Assembly (NCBI GenBank): GCA_029335875.2
Contig: JARJMZ020000023.1
Coordinates: 1 to 64,000 of the forward strand
DNA length: 64,000 nt
DNA from: Thermoprotei archaeon
Lineage (GTDB): Archaea > Thermoproteota > Thermoprotei_A > Sulfolobales > Acidilobaceae
Reading direction: 5' to 3'
The notes beneath the pieces are model-generated. The model was not told the origin of the DNA and made no database searches. It was given only the letters and a program-made list of their open reading frames with translations. A program made the position numbers and the translations under genes. Every line of letters starts with the position of its first letter. Within the stretch, counting starts at the first letter, position 1. Of the stretch, positions 27,623 through 37,061 are shown one piece after another.

Positions 27623-28340
27623 CCGCCCTCACATAAGCCTCCTCCAAGCTCTCAGCCCCGTAAGCCTCCATAAGCTCCCTCGGGCTCCCCTCAGCTACTA
27701 TGATGCCCTCAGATATGAAAGCTACCAGGTCAGCTATCTCCTCAGCTTCTTTGAGGTCGTGGGTGGTTATTATGAATGTTGACCCCCCGGCTTTCATGTT
27801 TTTTATGAGCCTCTTAACATTATAAGCTGATATGACGTCCAGGCCGCTGGTCGGCTCGTCTAACACAGCTATCTTCGGGTTGTGTATTAGGGTCGCAGCT
27901 AGTAGGAGCCTCCTCTTCATGCCCTTACTGTAGCTTGAAACCCTAGAGTTTAACTTGTCGACGGTGAGGCCCGATATTTCCGAGGCTCTCCTAGAAAGTT
28001 CCCGGGGGCTGTCGGTTATCCCGTATGCTCTCGCATAGAAGACTATGTGTTCGAGCCCCGTAAGCCTCTCATAGGGCTGGGCGTCTTCAGGCATATAGCC
28101 TATTAGTGGCCTAACGCTAGGCCAGTCACCACTTTCAGGGTCTACTCCGAGGACTTTAACTTTTCCAGAGTCCCTTCTCACGAGGCCCAGGAGGACCCTT
28201 ATAGTAGTAGTCTTACCGGACCCGTTAGGGCCCGCGAGCACGTACACCGAGCCGTCTGGAACCCTAATGTTAACGCCTCTAAGCACGGGCCTCCCATCAA
28301 TAGTCTTCCAGACCCCCACAGCCTCCACAGCCGCCTCCAA
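27603..28340 (-). CDS. ABC-2 type exporter ATPase
   Basis: The 245-residue ATPase has Walker A GPNGSGKTT, Q-loop GYMPEDAQPYERLTG, signature SSYSKGMKRRLLLAATLI and Walker B IAVLDEPTSGLDV, followed by switch His in ITTHDLKEAEE. The YSKGMKRR form of the signature is typical of NatA/CcmA-type exporters. It drives the permease at 26414 and is the first gene of the pair. Confidence 0.92.
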   Translation of the reverse strand: MEAAVEAVGVWKTIDGRPVLRGVNIRVPDGSVYVLAGPNGSGKTTTIRVLLGLVRRDSGKVKVLGVDPESGDWPSVRPLIGYMPEDAQPYERLTGLEHIVFYARAYGITDSPRELSRRASEISGLTVDKLNSRVSSYSKGMKRRLLLAATLIHNPKIAVLDEPTSGLDVISAYNVKRLIKNMKAGGSTFIITTHDLKEAEEIADLVAFISEGIIVAEGSPRELMEAYGAESLEEAYVRAVGGGGF

Positions 28341-28437
28341 ACGCTATTCACCTAGTGGAAACAGTAGTAGACTTGTAGAGCCCCCAGTTTAACTTTAACC
28401 TCCACTCAACCCTTATACGTTTCGGGGCCCCCAAGCC

Positions 28438-29100
28438 TTGAACCTGGAAGTGATGCTTAGAGCTTTTATAGCAGAATATGGTGAGAGGGCTCTAGCCTTA
28501 CTCAAGGCTATAATAGAGGAGAGCAGGGAAGGGGGAAACTTCAAACTAGGAGACTTCAGCGTCAAAGGCTTAAGGGCGAGGCTCAAGATGATGGGCGTAG
28601 AATACAACCCCGTACCCCTACTATTAAAGCTGGAGAAGGAGATTGGAGCCATAGAAACCACATACAGGTCGACAACACAGAGATGGTGGAAGGTGTTAGA
28701 CAAAAAGCTCGTCCAGGAAATACTGGGAGAATACGAGGAAGGCGAGAAGGAAGATGAAGACCCGAAAGTTAAACTATTAAGGATACAGTACCTATCACTA
28801 AACCCCCATGAAACCCTGGAAACCCTAAACAAGCTAACAGCAAAAAACAACCTAACACAAATGGAAAAGAGGAAACTCAGGGAAATAGCCTTCAAAGAAC
28901 TACCACTACTAATAAAAATACTAGAAGAAATTAAAGAAAACAACCTAGAAGAAGCCCTAAAAGAAGAGGTGGAAACAATAGAAAAAATAATGATTTATGC
29001 TGAAAAAGCAGCTGAAATAAACTCAAAACAAAAAACAGCTGCCAACCAAAAATATAACGTAGATGAGCTTAAACTAAACATAGAAAACATAGACAGATAA
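28438..29100 (+). CDS. Unknown protein: winged-helix-like N-terminus plus charged helical tail
   Basis: The 220-residue frame opens with TTG (an ATG lies five codons later). Residues about 35-100 (FSVKGLRARLKMMGVEYNPV through TTQRWWKVLDKKLVQEIL) look like a winged helix-turn-helix. The rest is almost all charged helix (KELPLLIKILEEIKENNLEE), likely coiled coil. Base use shifts sharply: the second half is very A-rich (AAA, ACA, CTA codons), unlike the neighbours. It lies between an ABC exporter and a VapBC pair. It could be a DNA-binding or chromosome-associated protein; no family is recognised with certainty. Confidence 0.65.
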   Translation: MNLEVMLRAFIAEYGERALALLKAIIEESREGGNFKLGDFSVKGLRARLKMMGVEYNPVPLLLKLEKEIGAIETTYRSTTQRWWKVLDKKLVQEILGEYEEGEKEDEDPKVKLLRIQYLSLNPHETLETLNKLTAKNNLTQMEKRKLREIAFKELPLLIKILEEIKENNLEEALKEEVETIEKIMIYAEKAAEINSKQKTAANQKYNVDELKLNIENIDR

Positions 29101-29227
29101 AATTAAAACTAAAACGCCCCACACCCAAACTAGGTTAGAAACTCTTAGCCCAAGACTCGAGCTTACCTTACTTTATTCAGCTAAGTTTATTATCTTAGAA
29201 TAAACATAATATAATGTGGTGGCTTGC

Positions 29228-29485
29228 ATGGATGATAAGCTTGTTTTTGAAGCAAAAATTAGTAAAAAGAGGCTACTAGCTATACCTAAAGCTGCTGCTG
29301 AAAGGTTAGGGCTTGAAGAAGGTTCGAGGGTTAAGATTATAGTTGAAGATGAAAGACTAGTTATAGAGCCTGTTAGAGACGCTATATGGTATGCTCTTCA
29401 CGGCCCCAAAATAGGATTTATAAGCTTCAATGAGCTTGAGAGGGAAAGTTTCTATGAGCAAGAAAAACTTAAAAATACTACTTGA
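29228..29485 (+). CDS. vapB: VapB-type antitoxin, AbrB/SpoVT fold
   Basis: I start this 85-residue protein at ATG 29228 because GGTGG (29218-29222) precedes it at good spacing; a GTG at 29216 is the alternative. Residues 1-50 show the AbrB swapped-hairpin pattern (FEAKISKKRLLAIPKAAAER LGLEEGSRVKI, given here split). The C-terminal part (YALHGPKIGFISFNELERES) resembles the segment that wraps the toxin. Its end overlaps the toxin gene by 32 bases. Antitoxins of this group bind their own promoter; the AT-rich 100 bases upstream are the likely site. Confidence 0.85.
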   Translation: MDDKLVFEAKISKKRLLAIPKAAAERLGLEEGSRVKIIVEDERLVIEPVRDAIWYALHGPKIGFISFNELERESFYEQEKLKNTT

Positions 29486-29888
29486 CACCTCATTCCTACT
29501 GCCTTTTCTCGGGTTTAAAACAGATGACATTGTCATGAACACTCTACCCATACTGAGAGAGTATGAAATATACTATAATGATATAAGCATCCTTGAAGCC
29601 CTTTGGAAAATAGCTAAGACAGTTGGAAAGGAAGAAGTATTTACAGTAGTGTCCCGCGGAGTCGACTCTTTAAAGAGAACGTTTAAACACGCTGATATAG
29701 ACGAGCGTGCTGTTGCCATCGCGCTGAAAATGTACGTTTTAGGCCATAGGGACATGATAGACAACATTTTATATGGAATATCTGTTTCACGTGAAATTAA
29801 CCTATTAACCATAGATGAATCTTTAAAAATGTTTATTGAAGGGCGTGGGCTGAGAAACACCTTAATACAGCCCAGAGAACTTACATGA
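29454..29888 (+). CDS. vapC: VapC-type toxin, PIN-domain ribonuclease
   Basis: The start is taken as ATG 29454 (MSKKNLKILLDTSFLL), inside the antitoxin gene; an upstream in-frame start at 29430 would add 8 residues without homologous character. The 144-residue protein has the acidic PIN residues Asp11, Glu48, Asp103 and Asp121, which bind Mg2+. VapC proteins cut tRNA or rRNA until neutralised by VapB. The overlap keeps the antitoxin translated first. Confidence 0.87.
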   Translation: MSKKNLKILLDTSFLLPFLGFKTDDIVMNTLPILREYEIYYNDISILEALWKIAKTVGKEEVFTVVSRGVDSLKRTFKHADIDERAVAIALKMYVLGHRDMIDNILYGISVSREINLLTIDESLKMFIEGRGLRNTLIQPRELT

Positions 29889-30076
29889 GCCAACGCTCCG
29901 AGCCGTTCTTCTCGCTAATGCCACAATGCTCTGAACATCCCAGTAAGCCCTAAATAGGAGTTTCATTAGTCACGCTTTACGAACATCTACGGGTCTATGT
30001 GGATCTCAGAGTCCCTAAGGCGAGGTTAAAGTCTTCAGATAAATGTTGAAGAACATGGGGGCTAGCCGTTTTCCCC

Positions 30077-30871
30077 TTAAAACTCTATTATGAATCCTTT
30101 TGCTGTCGCCTCTTCCAGTCTTTGCATTATAGTTTTGAATGCTTTTGAAAGTATTGTTTTGTTGTTATAGTTCAGTGTTAACTGTTCTACGGCCTCCCTT
30201 TCCAATGTTTTGAATTCTTTAGCTATGTTTACCATGTTTTTTGTAGCTCTTAGGGCCTCATCTATTATGGTTATGTCTGCTGTTTGAGCTGTTCTGCTGA
30301 AGGGGTTTAGGTCTATTGCCGCTATTTTCTTCCCTATCCTCTTGAGTGCTTGTGTCCTATCTCCATCCTCTATGGCTACTAGTATGAAGTCTGCAGTGTA
30401 TATTCCTTCTTTACATACTATGCCTCTTGGACTTTCTAGTCCCGGTATTAGTGTTTTCTCGCATTTTGTTCCGAGCACTTTGGGGGCTCCATGGTCTACT
30501 AGCAGCTTCTCTATTTTAGCTATCCTCTCCTCGCTTCTGTAGAAGAGGTTAACTTCTATGGGGGCCCCAGTTTCTATTGATAGTTTCACTATTTCCTCAG
30601 CTGCTAGGGCCGCATAGTTCCCGTTAACCGATATTATAGGTTTACTTGACAGTATAAGGTGGGCCGCGGTTACCCTCTCAGCTTCAACGGCGAACTCATG
30701 GCTCCTCTCGCCTAGGATATAGTCGAAAGCCTCCCCCCTCCCGTGGGCTATGAGCCCCTGGGGCACTACTATGCCTTCCTCGAAGGCTTCAACGAGCCTC
30801 TCCCTCAGCATTAGGGACTCGTAGCGGGGGTGGCTTCTGGGTATGTGCCAGCGCATGTTTAGGGCACCCAT
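30077..30871 (-). CDS. 4-phosphopantoate--beta-alanine ligase (archaeal phosphopantothenate synthetase)
   Basis: The 264-residue protein matches the archaeal PPS family (DUF137): IPRSHPRYESLMLRERLVEA, GIVVPQGLIAHGRGEAFDYI and SVNGNYAALAAEEIVKLS. It joins 4-phosphopantoate and beta-alanine with ATP, the step that follows pantoate kinase in the archaeal CoA route. The start ATG lies inside the end of the pantoate kinase gene (13-base overlap), and the two enzymes act in sequence. Confidence 0.93.
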   Translation of the reverse strand: MGALNMRWHIPRSHPRYESLMLRERLVEAFEEGIVVPQGLIAHGRGEAFDYILGERSHEFAVEAERVTAAHLILSSKPIISVNGNYAALAAEEIVKLSIETGAPIEVNLFYRSEERIAKIEKLLVDHGAPKVLGTKCEKTLIPGLESPRGIVCKEGIYTADFILVAIEDGDRTQALKRIGKKIAAIDLNPFSRTAQTADITIIDEALRATKNMVNIAKEFKTLEREAVEQLTLNYNNKTILSKAFKTIMQRLEEATAKGFIIEF

Positions 30872-31767
30872 ATTTCCGGGCCTCCCCGTGACTGTTCTAG
30901 GGTTAAGAGTTTATGTTTGAGGCTTGAAAGGTGGCTTATAGCGTCCCCCACACGGTCGGACTCCACGAGAATTATGGCCACGCCTTTCTTAGCGTATGCT
31001 GCTATGATGCCGGGGGTTTTCATTACAGTGTGCTCCCCCTCACCTCCCAGGAGCTCTCTCAGGAGACCGTTTTCGAGGCTAAACCTGGTAGCCTCCTCTG
31101 CGAACACAGAGAAGCTCATAGACTCCGCTATCCTAGCTATTGAGGCTTCAGCCTTAACATCTAAACCCCTCTCAACATAGAGCCTTATAAGCTCCCGAGT
31201 GTGCCGGGCGCCCACTACTAGCGCGAGTATCGAGACCCCCGGGGGGAGGGGCGTGCAGTCTACCTCCCCAACACCGGGAGCCCCAGGCTTAACCCTAACT
31301 GCAAGGCCCACACCACAAGATATGGCGAGAACATCCCCGAGCCCCGTGCGCTCCAAAACCTCAGCCTCATGAGCCACCCTCAAGAGCCTCCTATAGGAGA
31401 AGCCTAAACCAGCCCCTACAGCGAGGGAGGAGGCTATAGCGGAGGCGGCGCTAACAGCAAAGCCAACCCCCGGGGGTAGGGGCGCCACTATGTCGAGGGG
31501 AGCCTTATAACCTAGAAGCTCGAGAACCCTACCAACAGTGCTAACACCGATAGACTCAACCTGAACCCCCCCGGGGGCGCAAACCCTAACCCTAGGCTCT
31601 AAAACTAAGCCGGCGCCGACAGACCCCGTAGAGGGGATGTCAACCCCATAATATGGTTTAAAGATTGCGGTCACATGATGCGGAGAGGAGGCGCAGAAAC
31701 GAGGGGGGACCGCCCTCCCAGTTGAGCCCTCAACAGGGCTCAAAACCCTCACACCTGCGTGTGTCAA
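30859..31767 (-). CDS. Pantoate kinase (GHMP family)
   Basis: The 302-residue protein has the GHMP ATP-binding loop PLPPGVGFAVSAASAIASSL near residues 97-116 and begins with a substrate strand FCASSPHHVTAIFKPYYG typical of archaeal pantoate kinase (COG1829). It phosphorylates pantoate before ligation to beta-alanine, replacing the bacterial PanC/CoaA order. It sits between coaBC, 15 bases upstream, and PPS, which overlaps it. Confidence 0.92.
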   Translation of the reverse strand: MTHAGVRVLSPVEGSTGRAVPPRFCASSPHHVTAIFKPYYGVDIPSTGSVGAGLVLEPRVRVCAPGGVQVESIGVSTVGRVLELLGYKAPLDIVAPLPPGVGFAVSAASAIASSLAVGAGLGFSYRRLLRVAHEAEVLERTGLGDVLAISCGVGLAVRVKPGAPGVGEVDCTPLPPGVSILALVVGARHTRELIRLYVERGLDVKAEASIARIAESMSFSVFAEEATRFSLENGLLRELLGGEGEHTVMKTPGIIAAYAKKGVAIILVESDRVGDAISHLSSLKHKLLTLEQSRGGPEIWVP

Positions 31768-31782
31768 GCGGGCGCCCCTCTT

Positions 31783-33030
31783 TTAGGGGCTTCTTTTAAC
31801 TATTTTGAGGGCTTCGTCAAGTATGAGCCTGGCTAGCACTTCCTTGTGTATGGTGCCTAGGAGTCTCTCTCCCTCTCCCGGTTTAGCTATTAGGGCTGTG
31901 TTCGTGTCTGAGGAGAACCCTGTTCCTGGGAAGCCTACAATATTGGCTATGACTATGTTAGCCGAGTATTTCGCCATTTTTTCTCTAGCTGCTTCCACGA
32001 GCTTCTCGGTGCTCGTGGTGTGTTCTGCAGCGAAAGCTACTAGGGCTTTGGGCTTCCTCTTCAGGCCTTCAAGCACTTTGAGCGTGGGCTTTAAGTTTAG
32101 GGTTAGCTCTACCCCGCTCTTAATCTTACCCTCATAGGACTCTTTTGGCGTGAAATCCACGGGGGCTGCGGCTGCCACTATCACGTCATAGTCTCTCTCT
32201 TCAGTTAGCTTGGATACTGCTCTATACATTTCCTCTGTAGTCTCAACCCTCAAAGTGTTAACCATGTGGGGGGCGCTCACGGAGATGGGTCCATGGATCA
32301 AGTCTACCCTAGCCCCCCGGGCCCAAGCCTCCACCGCAACCTCAACGCCCATTTTACCGCAGCTGGGGTTTGATATGAACCTAACCCTATCTATCCACTC
32401 CCTAGTGGGCCCCGCGGTAACTAGGACTCTAAGGCCCCTCATATCGAAGCCCCTGCTAGCGGCGGCGGCCGCGACTCTAGCTACGAGCTCGGGCTCGGGA
32501 TATTTAGCTGCGCCCTCCTCGAGCTTTGGGGGCACTATGAGGGCTCCCAAGGCTTCTAGAGCCTCTACAGCCTTGCTATACTGGGGGGTTTCAGCCATGT
32601 TAGAGTGCATTGCCGGCACTATTACTGTGGGTTTTTTGAAGCCTACGGCTGATATTGCCATTAAAGCTACAGGGTTATCGGCTATCCCGTGAGCTATCTT
32701 AGACATTGTGGAGAGGGTTGCTGGGGCTACGAGCATGGCGCTGGAGGCCCTTACAAGGCCAATGTGCTCCGTTTCCCCTGTAAGCTCTGTTATAGGCTTG
32801 ACCCCGGTAGCCCAGTGTAGGAGGTCTACCCCCACGTATCTCCTAGCTTCGAACGTCATAACTGGGATTACTGTGGCCGCCCTTCTTATGAGCCACCTAG
32901 CAGTGTCTACAGCCTTGTAGGCTGCGACGCTCCCGGTTAAGCCTATGATTAAGGTTTTACCTTCAAGGTACCTGTTGACGGAGCCTTCAATATCCCTAAC
33001 AGGGCTTACCGGTGATTTGAACATTCCCAA
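31783..33030 (-). CDS. coaBC: CoaBC: phosphopantothenoylcysteine synthetase/decarboxylase
   Basis: The 415-residue protein is a fusion. Residues about 27-195 form the flavin-dependent CoaC decarboxylase (IIGLTGSVAAYKAVDTARWL, PAMHSNMAET). Residues about 200-415 form CoaB, the cysteine ligase (RVLVTAGPTREWIDRVRFIS NPSCGKMG, given here split, and ALVAFAAEHT). It makes 4'-phosphopantetheine from phosphopantothenate and cysteine. It is the first gene of the CoA operon followed by pantoate kinase and PPS. Confidence 0.94.
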   Translation of the reverse strand: MGMFKSPVSPVRDIEGSVNRYLEGKTLIIGLTGSVAAYKAVDTARWLIRRAATVIPVMTFEARRYVGVDLLHWATGVKPITELTGETEHIGLVRASSAMLVAPATLSTMSKIAHGIADNPVALMAISAVGFKKPTVIVPAMHSNMAETPQYSKAVEALEALGALIVPPKLEEGAAKYPEPELVARVAAAAASRGFDMRGLRVLVTAGPTREWIDRVRFISNPSCGKMGVEVAVEAWARGARVDLIHGPISVSAPHMVNTLRVETTEEMYRAVSKLTEERDYDVIVAAAAPVDFTPKESYEGKIKSGVELTLNLKPTLKVLEGLKRKPKALVAFAAEHTTSTEKLVEAAREKMAKYSANIVIANIVGFPGTGFSSDTNTALIAKPGEGERLLGTIHKEVLARLILDEALKIVKRSP

Positions 33031-33118
33031 GCCCCCGTATTAGGATTCTCTTCTCTAGAGTAATTATATTTTATAACGTTTAGACCGTTAATTTGAAGCT
33101 TGGAAGGGGGCGGAGCTT

Positions 33119-33673
33119 ATGCCGCTAAAGTTTACGGTAAGGAGAGCTAGAGAGGAGGATATACATGAGGTTATGAAGATAAACATGGAGAGCCTCCCAG
33201 AAAACTACTGGTACGGGTTCTACAAGCACATCCTAGACAACTGGGGCGAAGCTTTCCTAGTAGCTGAAGTCGGGGGGAAACTCGTAGGATACGCTATGAG
33301 CAGGGTCGAAGACCAGGGAGACCCGGTACTCCTAGGCCGGGCGAGCGAGATCGAAGAAGGAGGAGAGAGAAGCCTAATAAGGAGAATCATGGAATCCCTA
33401 AAAAAGGTGGAACTGAAGCCCGTAGGCCACCTAGTATCAATAGCTGTGAGAGCCCCATACAGGGGAATAGGGATAGGGTCAAAACTACTGGAAGAGACTA
33501 TAAGGGTGATGAGAGACTTTTACAAGGCGGAATCCGTATACCTCGAAGTCAGAGTATCCAACACCCCGGCAATAAAACTCTACGAGAAATTCGGATTCAA
33601 AAAAGCGAGGATAGTCAAAGGATACTACGCAGACGGGGAAGACGCGTACATAATGGTTAAAAGGCTACAATAA
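33119..33673 (+). CDS. GNAT N-acetyltransferase, archaeal Ard1/RimI-like protein N-terminal acetyltransferase
   Basis: The 184-residue protein has the GNAT layout: FTVRRAREEDIHEVMKINME at the start, ESLPENYWYGFYKHILDNWG for the substrate loop, the acetyl-CoA site RAPYRGIGIGSKLLEE, and YLEVRVSNTPAIKLYEKFGF KKA at the end (split here). This layout matches the crenarchaeal Ard1 that acetylates protein N-termini. An insertion of about 30 residues (RVEDQGDPVLLGRASEIEEG) lies before the core. It is divergent from coaBC and preceded by GGAAGGGGGCGGAG. Confidence 0.9.
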   Translation: MPLKFTVRRAREEDIHEVMKINMESLPENYWYGFYKHILDNWGEAFLVAEVGGKLVGYAMSRVEDQGDPVLLGRASEIEEGGERSLIRRIMESLKKVELKPVGHLVSIAVRAPYRGIGIGSKLLEETIRVMRDFYKAESVYLEVRVSNTPAIKLYEKFGFKKARIVKGYYADGEDAYIMVKRLQ

Positions 33674-33920
33674 GGAATCGCCAAGTTTAAACCCTAAGGA
33701 CCAGTAGGCGGCAATAAGCCTATAGCCGCCACTAACATACTTAAAGCCCCCTAAAGATGGAGACTCCCACTGTCGAGCTCCACGAGGCCCCACACCTTCC
33801 TGAGGAGAGTAAAGGGGCTAAGGTCAACCCTAACTAACAGGATATCGCTAAGCCCCGTTAGAGGGGGCTTTTAAAGGGTAGTCCATTTAAATGTTAAAAG
33901 CGGGGGGATTAGATTACGTG

Positions 33921-35450
33921 TTAGGGTGCCGCTACAGGGACCCCGTAGCCCCTTCTGTCTGTTGCTGCTTTCTTCACGCCGCCTTTGACTTGAACGGCGT
34001 TAGCTATGCCTAGCTTTTCGACCTTGAATGTTTTTATCCCTAGGAGCTCTTCTATGTTAACTTCGGGCTCCACGGCTATTCTCCCTGTTTTAGGGTCCCA
34101 GGCTGCTCTTGGGGTGTTTATGGCCTCTTCTATGGGCATGTTATAGTCTACTATGTTTGTTATGAATATTGCGTGTTGCTGGGGCCTATAGTGTCCCCCT
34201 GAGGCTCCAAGGGCTACTCTATTATCCTCCTGTTCTATGATGGCGGCTGAGAGTGTGTGGAGGGGTTTCTTCAGGGGGCCCAGGGTGTTCGGTAGCCCCC
34301 TTACTGTCGTGAAGTCTGCTGCTCTATTGTTTAGGGTTACCTGGAATCTGGGCTCTGTTAGCCCTGAGCCGAAAGGGTGGTAGAGGCTTTGTATCCCCGC
34401 TACTATTAAGCCTTCCCTATCGGCTACTGCGAAGAACGTTGTGTCACCGTTACTCTCGGGGGCTCCCTTGGGGTTTAAGTTCCCCCTCAACATCTTAATA
34501 TCCTCTATAGTCTTGTTTGATAAGAGTTCCTTAAGGCTAACCCTCATGCTTCTAGGATCACCTATATTCAGGTCGCGCCACTTGTAGCTTGGAATGGCAG
34601 CCTCCACTATAGCCTTAAACCTCTCGGGCCCCAGAGGCTGGGGCTCCACGGGGAGCTCCTCGAGAAGCTTTAGCGTGTGGAGTGTCGTGACACCCTGAGT
34701 GTTGGGCGGCATCTCATAAACAGTCCAGCCCTTGTATGTTGCCGTGAGAGGCTCCCCCCACTCAGGCTCGTAGGATCTCATATCCCCAGTGTCGAGGACC
34801 CCGCCTCTCTCTGAAACATAGCTTACTATAGCCTCGGCGGGTTCACCCTTGTAAATAGCTTCAGGGTCCTCCCGGAGCTCCTCTATGAGGGATGCGAGCC
34901 CAGCCATCTTGAAGGGCCCCCAGGCTGAAGGCTTGGGGTTTAAGTATGTAGCTTTAGACCCGGGGTCAAGCTCGAGGGTTTTAGATCCGATGTCGATGGC
35001 CTTAACTAGGCTGGGGAGGGCTGGAAACCCTCTAGAGGCTAGGATGTGGGCGGGCTCCAGAAGCTTAAACCACTCGACACTACCTAGCCTCCTCCACATC
35101 TCGTGAACGGCCCCGGTGAACCCGGGGACAGTGATGCTTAAAGGACCCCTCAAGAGGGCCGAGGCTAAACCCCGGGACTCGAGGAGGTCCAAGCTTAGCC
35201 TCCCAGGCGAGTAGCCTGAACCATTGAGAAACAAAACCCTACCCTCAGGATAGGAGATTAAAGCGAAGAAATCACCGCCAAAACCACCAAGATGGGGAAC
35301 GAGGACGGCCAGGGAAAAAGCTACTGAGACAGAAGCGTCAACAGCGTTACCGCCAGAATCCAAAACCCTAACACCAACATAGGAGGCGAGAGGAGCCTCA
35401 CATGCAACAACACCGCCAAAACCCGCAGAAACCCAAACCAAAAAGAGCAC
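33921..35450 (-). CDS. Gamma-glutamyltransferase family protein (Ntn hydrolase)
   Basis: The 509-residue precursor matches family T3. GVVACEAPLASYVGVRVLDSGG and PHLGGFGGDFFALI fit the N-terminal large-subunit motifs. GDTTFFAVAD at 335-344 contains the nucleophile Thr337, where self-cleavage should give two chains. GSGLTEPRFQVTLNN near 361-375 and ASGGHYRPQQ near 425 are small-subunit motifs. No real signal peptide is seen; the short hydrophobic start before GGVVACEAP may be a wrong start, so the enzyme is probably cytoplasmic, as in other crenarchaea. Natural substrates in archaea are not well known. Confidence 0.92.
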   Translation of the reverse strand: MLFLVWVSAGFGGVVACEAPLASYVGVRVLDSGGNAVDASVSVAFSLAVLVPHLGGFGGDFFALISYPEGRVLFLNGSGYSPGRLSLDLLESRGLASALLRGPLSITVPGFTGAVHEMWRRLGSVEWFKLLEPAHILASRGFPALPSLVKAIDIGSKTLELDPGSKATYLNPKPSAWGPFKMAGLASLIEELREDPEAIYKGEPAEAIVSYVSERGGVLDTGDMRSYEPEWGEPLTATYKGWTVYEMPPNTQGVTTLHTLKLLEELPVEPQPLGPERFKAIVEAAIPSYKWRDLNIGDPRSMRVSLKELLSNKTIEDIKMLRGNLNPKGAPESNGDTTFFAVADREGLIVAGIQSLYHPFGSGLTEPRFQVTLNNRAADFTTVRGLPNTLGPLKKPLHTLSAAIIEQEDNRVALGASGGHYRPQQHAIFITNIVDYNMPIEEAINTPRAAWDPKTGRIAVEPEVNIEELLGIKTFKVEKLGIANAVQVKGGVKKAATDRRGYGVPVAAP

Positions 35451-35857
35451 ACCAAAACAACGCTATAAACTGAAGCCTATAAACGGTTACATGCGCAATT
35501 AAAGTAAACCCTAGCCATAGATAATTGATGTAAGGCGGACGACAAAATATGGCCAAGCGCTCCACATTAACCTTGAAGGCCCCCACAGCTTTCCAGCTAG
35601 AAGTAAAACTGTGTACTTAGAGCACGCCTAGCCGGCTTCACGGTTCCGACACAATGTTACAGTAGGCTAGAGGGCCCCTTAAACATTGATATAGTGAAGG
35701 TCTCGTAAAGCGAACCACTATGGTTTATGTTAATGTTATAGGGTGGGTTGAAACGACCTGGCTGGATTATAATCAGGCTATGATAAAATGTTAAGCCGTT
35801 AACTATTTAAATAAAATTTTTAACCTTTAAACTGGTGAATATGGGAGGTTAACAGTT
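35451..35857. other. 407-base intergenic region, no gene seen
   Basis: No coding frame or RNA gene was recognised. The last 60 bases are AT-rich (AACTATTTAAATAAAATTTT near 35800-35820) and probably hold the promoter of the membrane protein that starts at 35858, with TATTTAAAT as the TATA-like box and GGGAGG as ribosome site. Confidence 0.4.
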
Positions 35858-36673
35858 ATGGGCAGGGCTTTAAGAGTCATAGTAGCGTCTATTGTGGGGG
35901 CTTTAATTTATGGCGGCATACTACTGTTATTGTCATTATTCAATTTGCTGGAGCCGGATAATCCTGGGTTTTTACTGTTCATTGCTATGCCTTTCATAGC
36001 TCCTTTTCTAGTTTCTGCAGTTTCACGGAGTGGAGTTAAACTTGGGGTGATTATAGGTTTATTGACAGTATTGTTGGGCGTGGGCTTCTTCGCCCTGACC
36101 GCTTTGCCGGCGCCGTTTAGAATTGTTGGACCTGAGGGCTGGTATAGTCTCGTCGCGTTCACTATTCTATATTGGGTCCCCATAGGCTTGATTGGCGGGG
36201 CTGTAGGGGGTTTTGTCGGTAGGCCACCTATAGGTGTCTTGGAGTGGGTTATAGTGAGGGTTATAGCGGCGGCCGCGGCGGGGGCTGTAGTCTATAATTT
36301 GCCCTGGCTGCTAGGACTAGTATGGCCGGAGCCCGAAGAGGTGCTGGGGGGCGCGTGGTGGCTGGTGTATTTTGTAAGGCCTGTAGTTGCTTCGACAGTA
36401 GTTTTCCTACTTACACGGAGCCATATAGTTAAGCTGGGTTTAACCAGAATGTGGTGGACGGTATCGATAGCCATAGTGGGCGTGTTTACAATTTTACTGG
36501 GCATAGCCCTTAGCTTCCCCATCCTCCTCCTACTCACCTGGCTAACGGGGGAAGCCTTCGCTTTCGGCTTCCTCGCCGAACTTCTTTTTAGCCCGATTCT
36601 TATTCTAATAGGATTGGTAGGCATATTTATAGTGTCTTTCATCATTAAACTAGCCGCGCGCATCATTAAATAG
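35858..36673 (+). CDS. Polytopic membrane protein of unknown function
   Basis: This 271-residue protein has about seven to eight hydrophobic helices, with Gly/Pro-rich turns such as GLIGGAVGGFVGRPPIG near the centre. The last helices are rich in Ile, Leu and Phe (SFPILLLLTWLTGEAFAFGF). No charged motif, transporter signature or enzyme motif was recognised. It stands alone between an intergenic region and the minus-strand tRNA-Arg. Confidence 0.7.
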   Translation: MGRALRVIVASIVGALIYGGILLLLSLFNLLEPDNPGFLLFIAMPFIAPFLVSAVSRSGVKLGVIIGLLTVLLGVGFFALTALPAPFRIVGPEGWYSLVAFTILYWVPIGLIGGAVGGFVGRPPIGVLEWVIVRVIAAAAAGAVVYNLPWLLGLVWPEPEEVLGGAWWLVYFVRPVVASTVVFLLTRSHIVKLGLTRMWWTVSIAIVGVFTILLGIALSFPILLLLTWLTGEAFAFGFLAELLFSPILILIGLVGIFIVSFIIKLAARIIK

Positions 36674-36957
36674 CGGCCGCCGCGCCTAACACTCCAGGCA
36701 TGCAGAATGCCTAGGATTTCCAATCTAGGTTGAGCGCTTCCCTCGGCCGACTACTATTCATAAGCTCGTTAAGACCCTCATAGGCTGGCGTGCTGAAGCG
36801 CTTCCAGAAGAGAATCCTTACTCCCCACCTCTATGGAATATTAGAGTTAAAAACATTGGAAACACTCAAATGCCTAGTCCAGTGAAAGCCGTGTCTGCAT
36901 GTTCACCCTATTAAATGTAGTTTAGGGTAATAGTGGGCTTTGAGGATCATGGGTATG

Positions 36958-37032
<75 letters not shown>

Positions 37033-37061
37033 CCCGTTTAGTTTGTGGGGGGTTGGTGGTT

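Noticed and set aside
35398..35586. Upstream minus-strand frame as an extension or signal peptide of gamma-glutamyltransferase
   Set aside because: It is in a different reading frame and has no family features.
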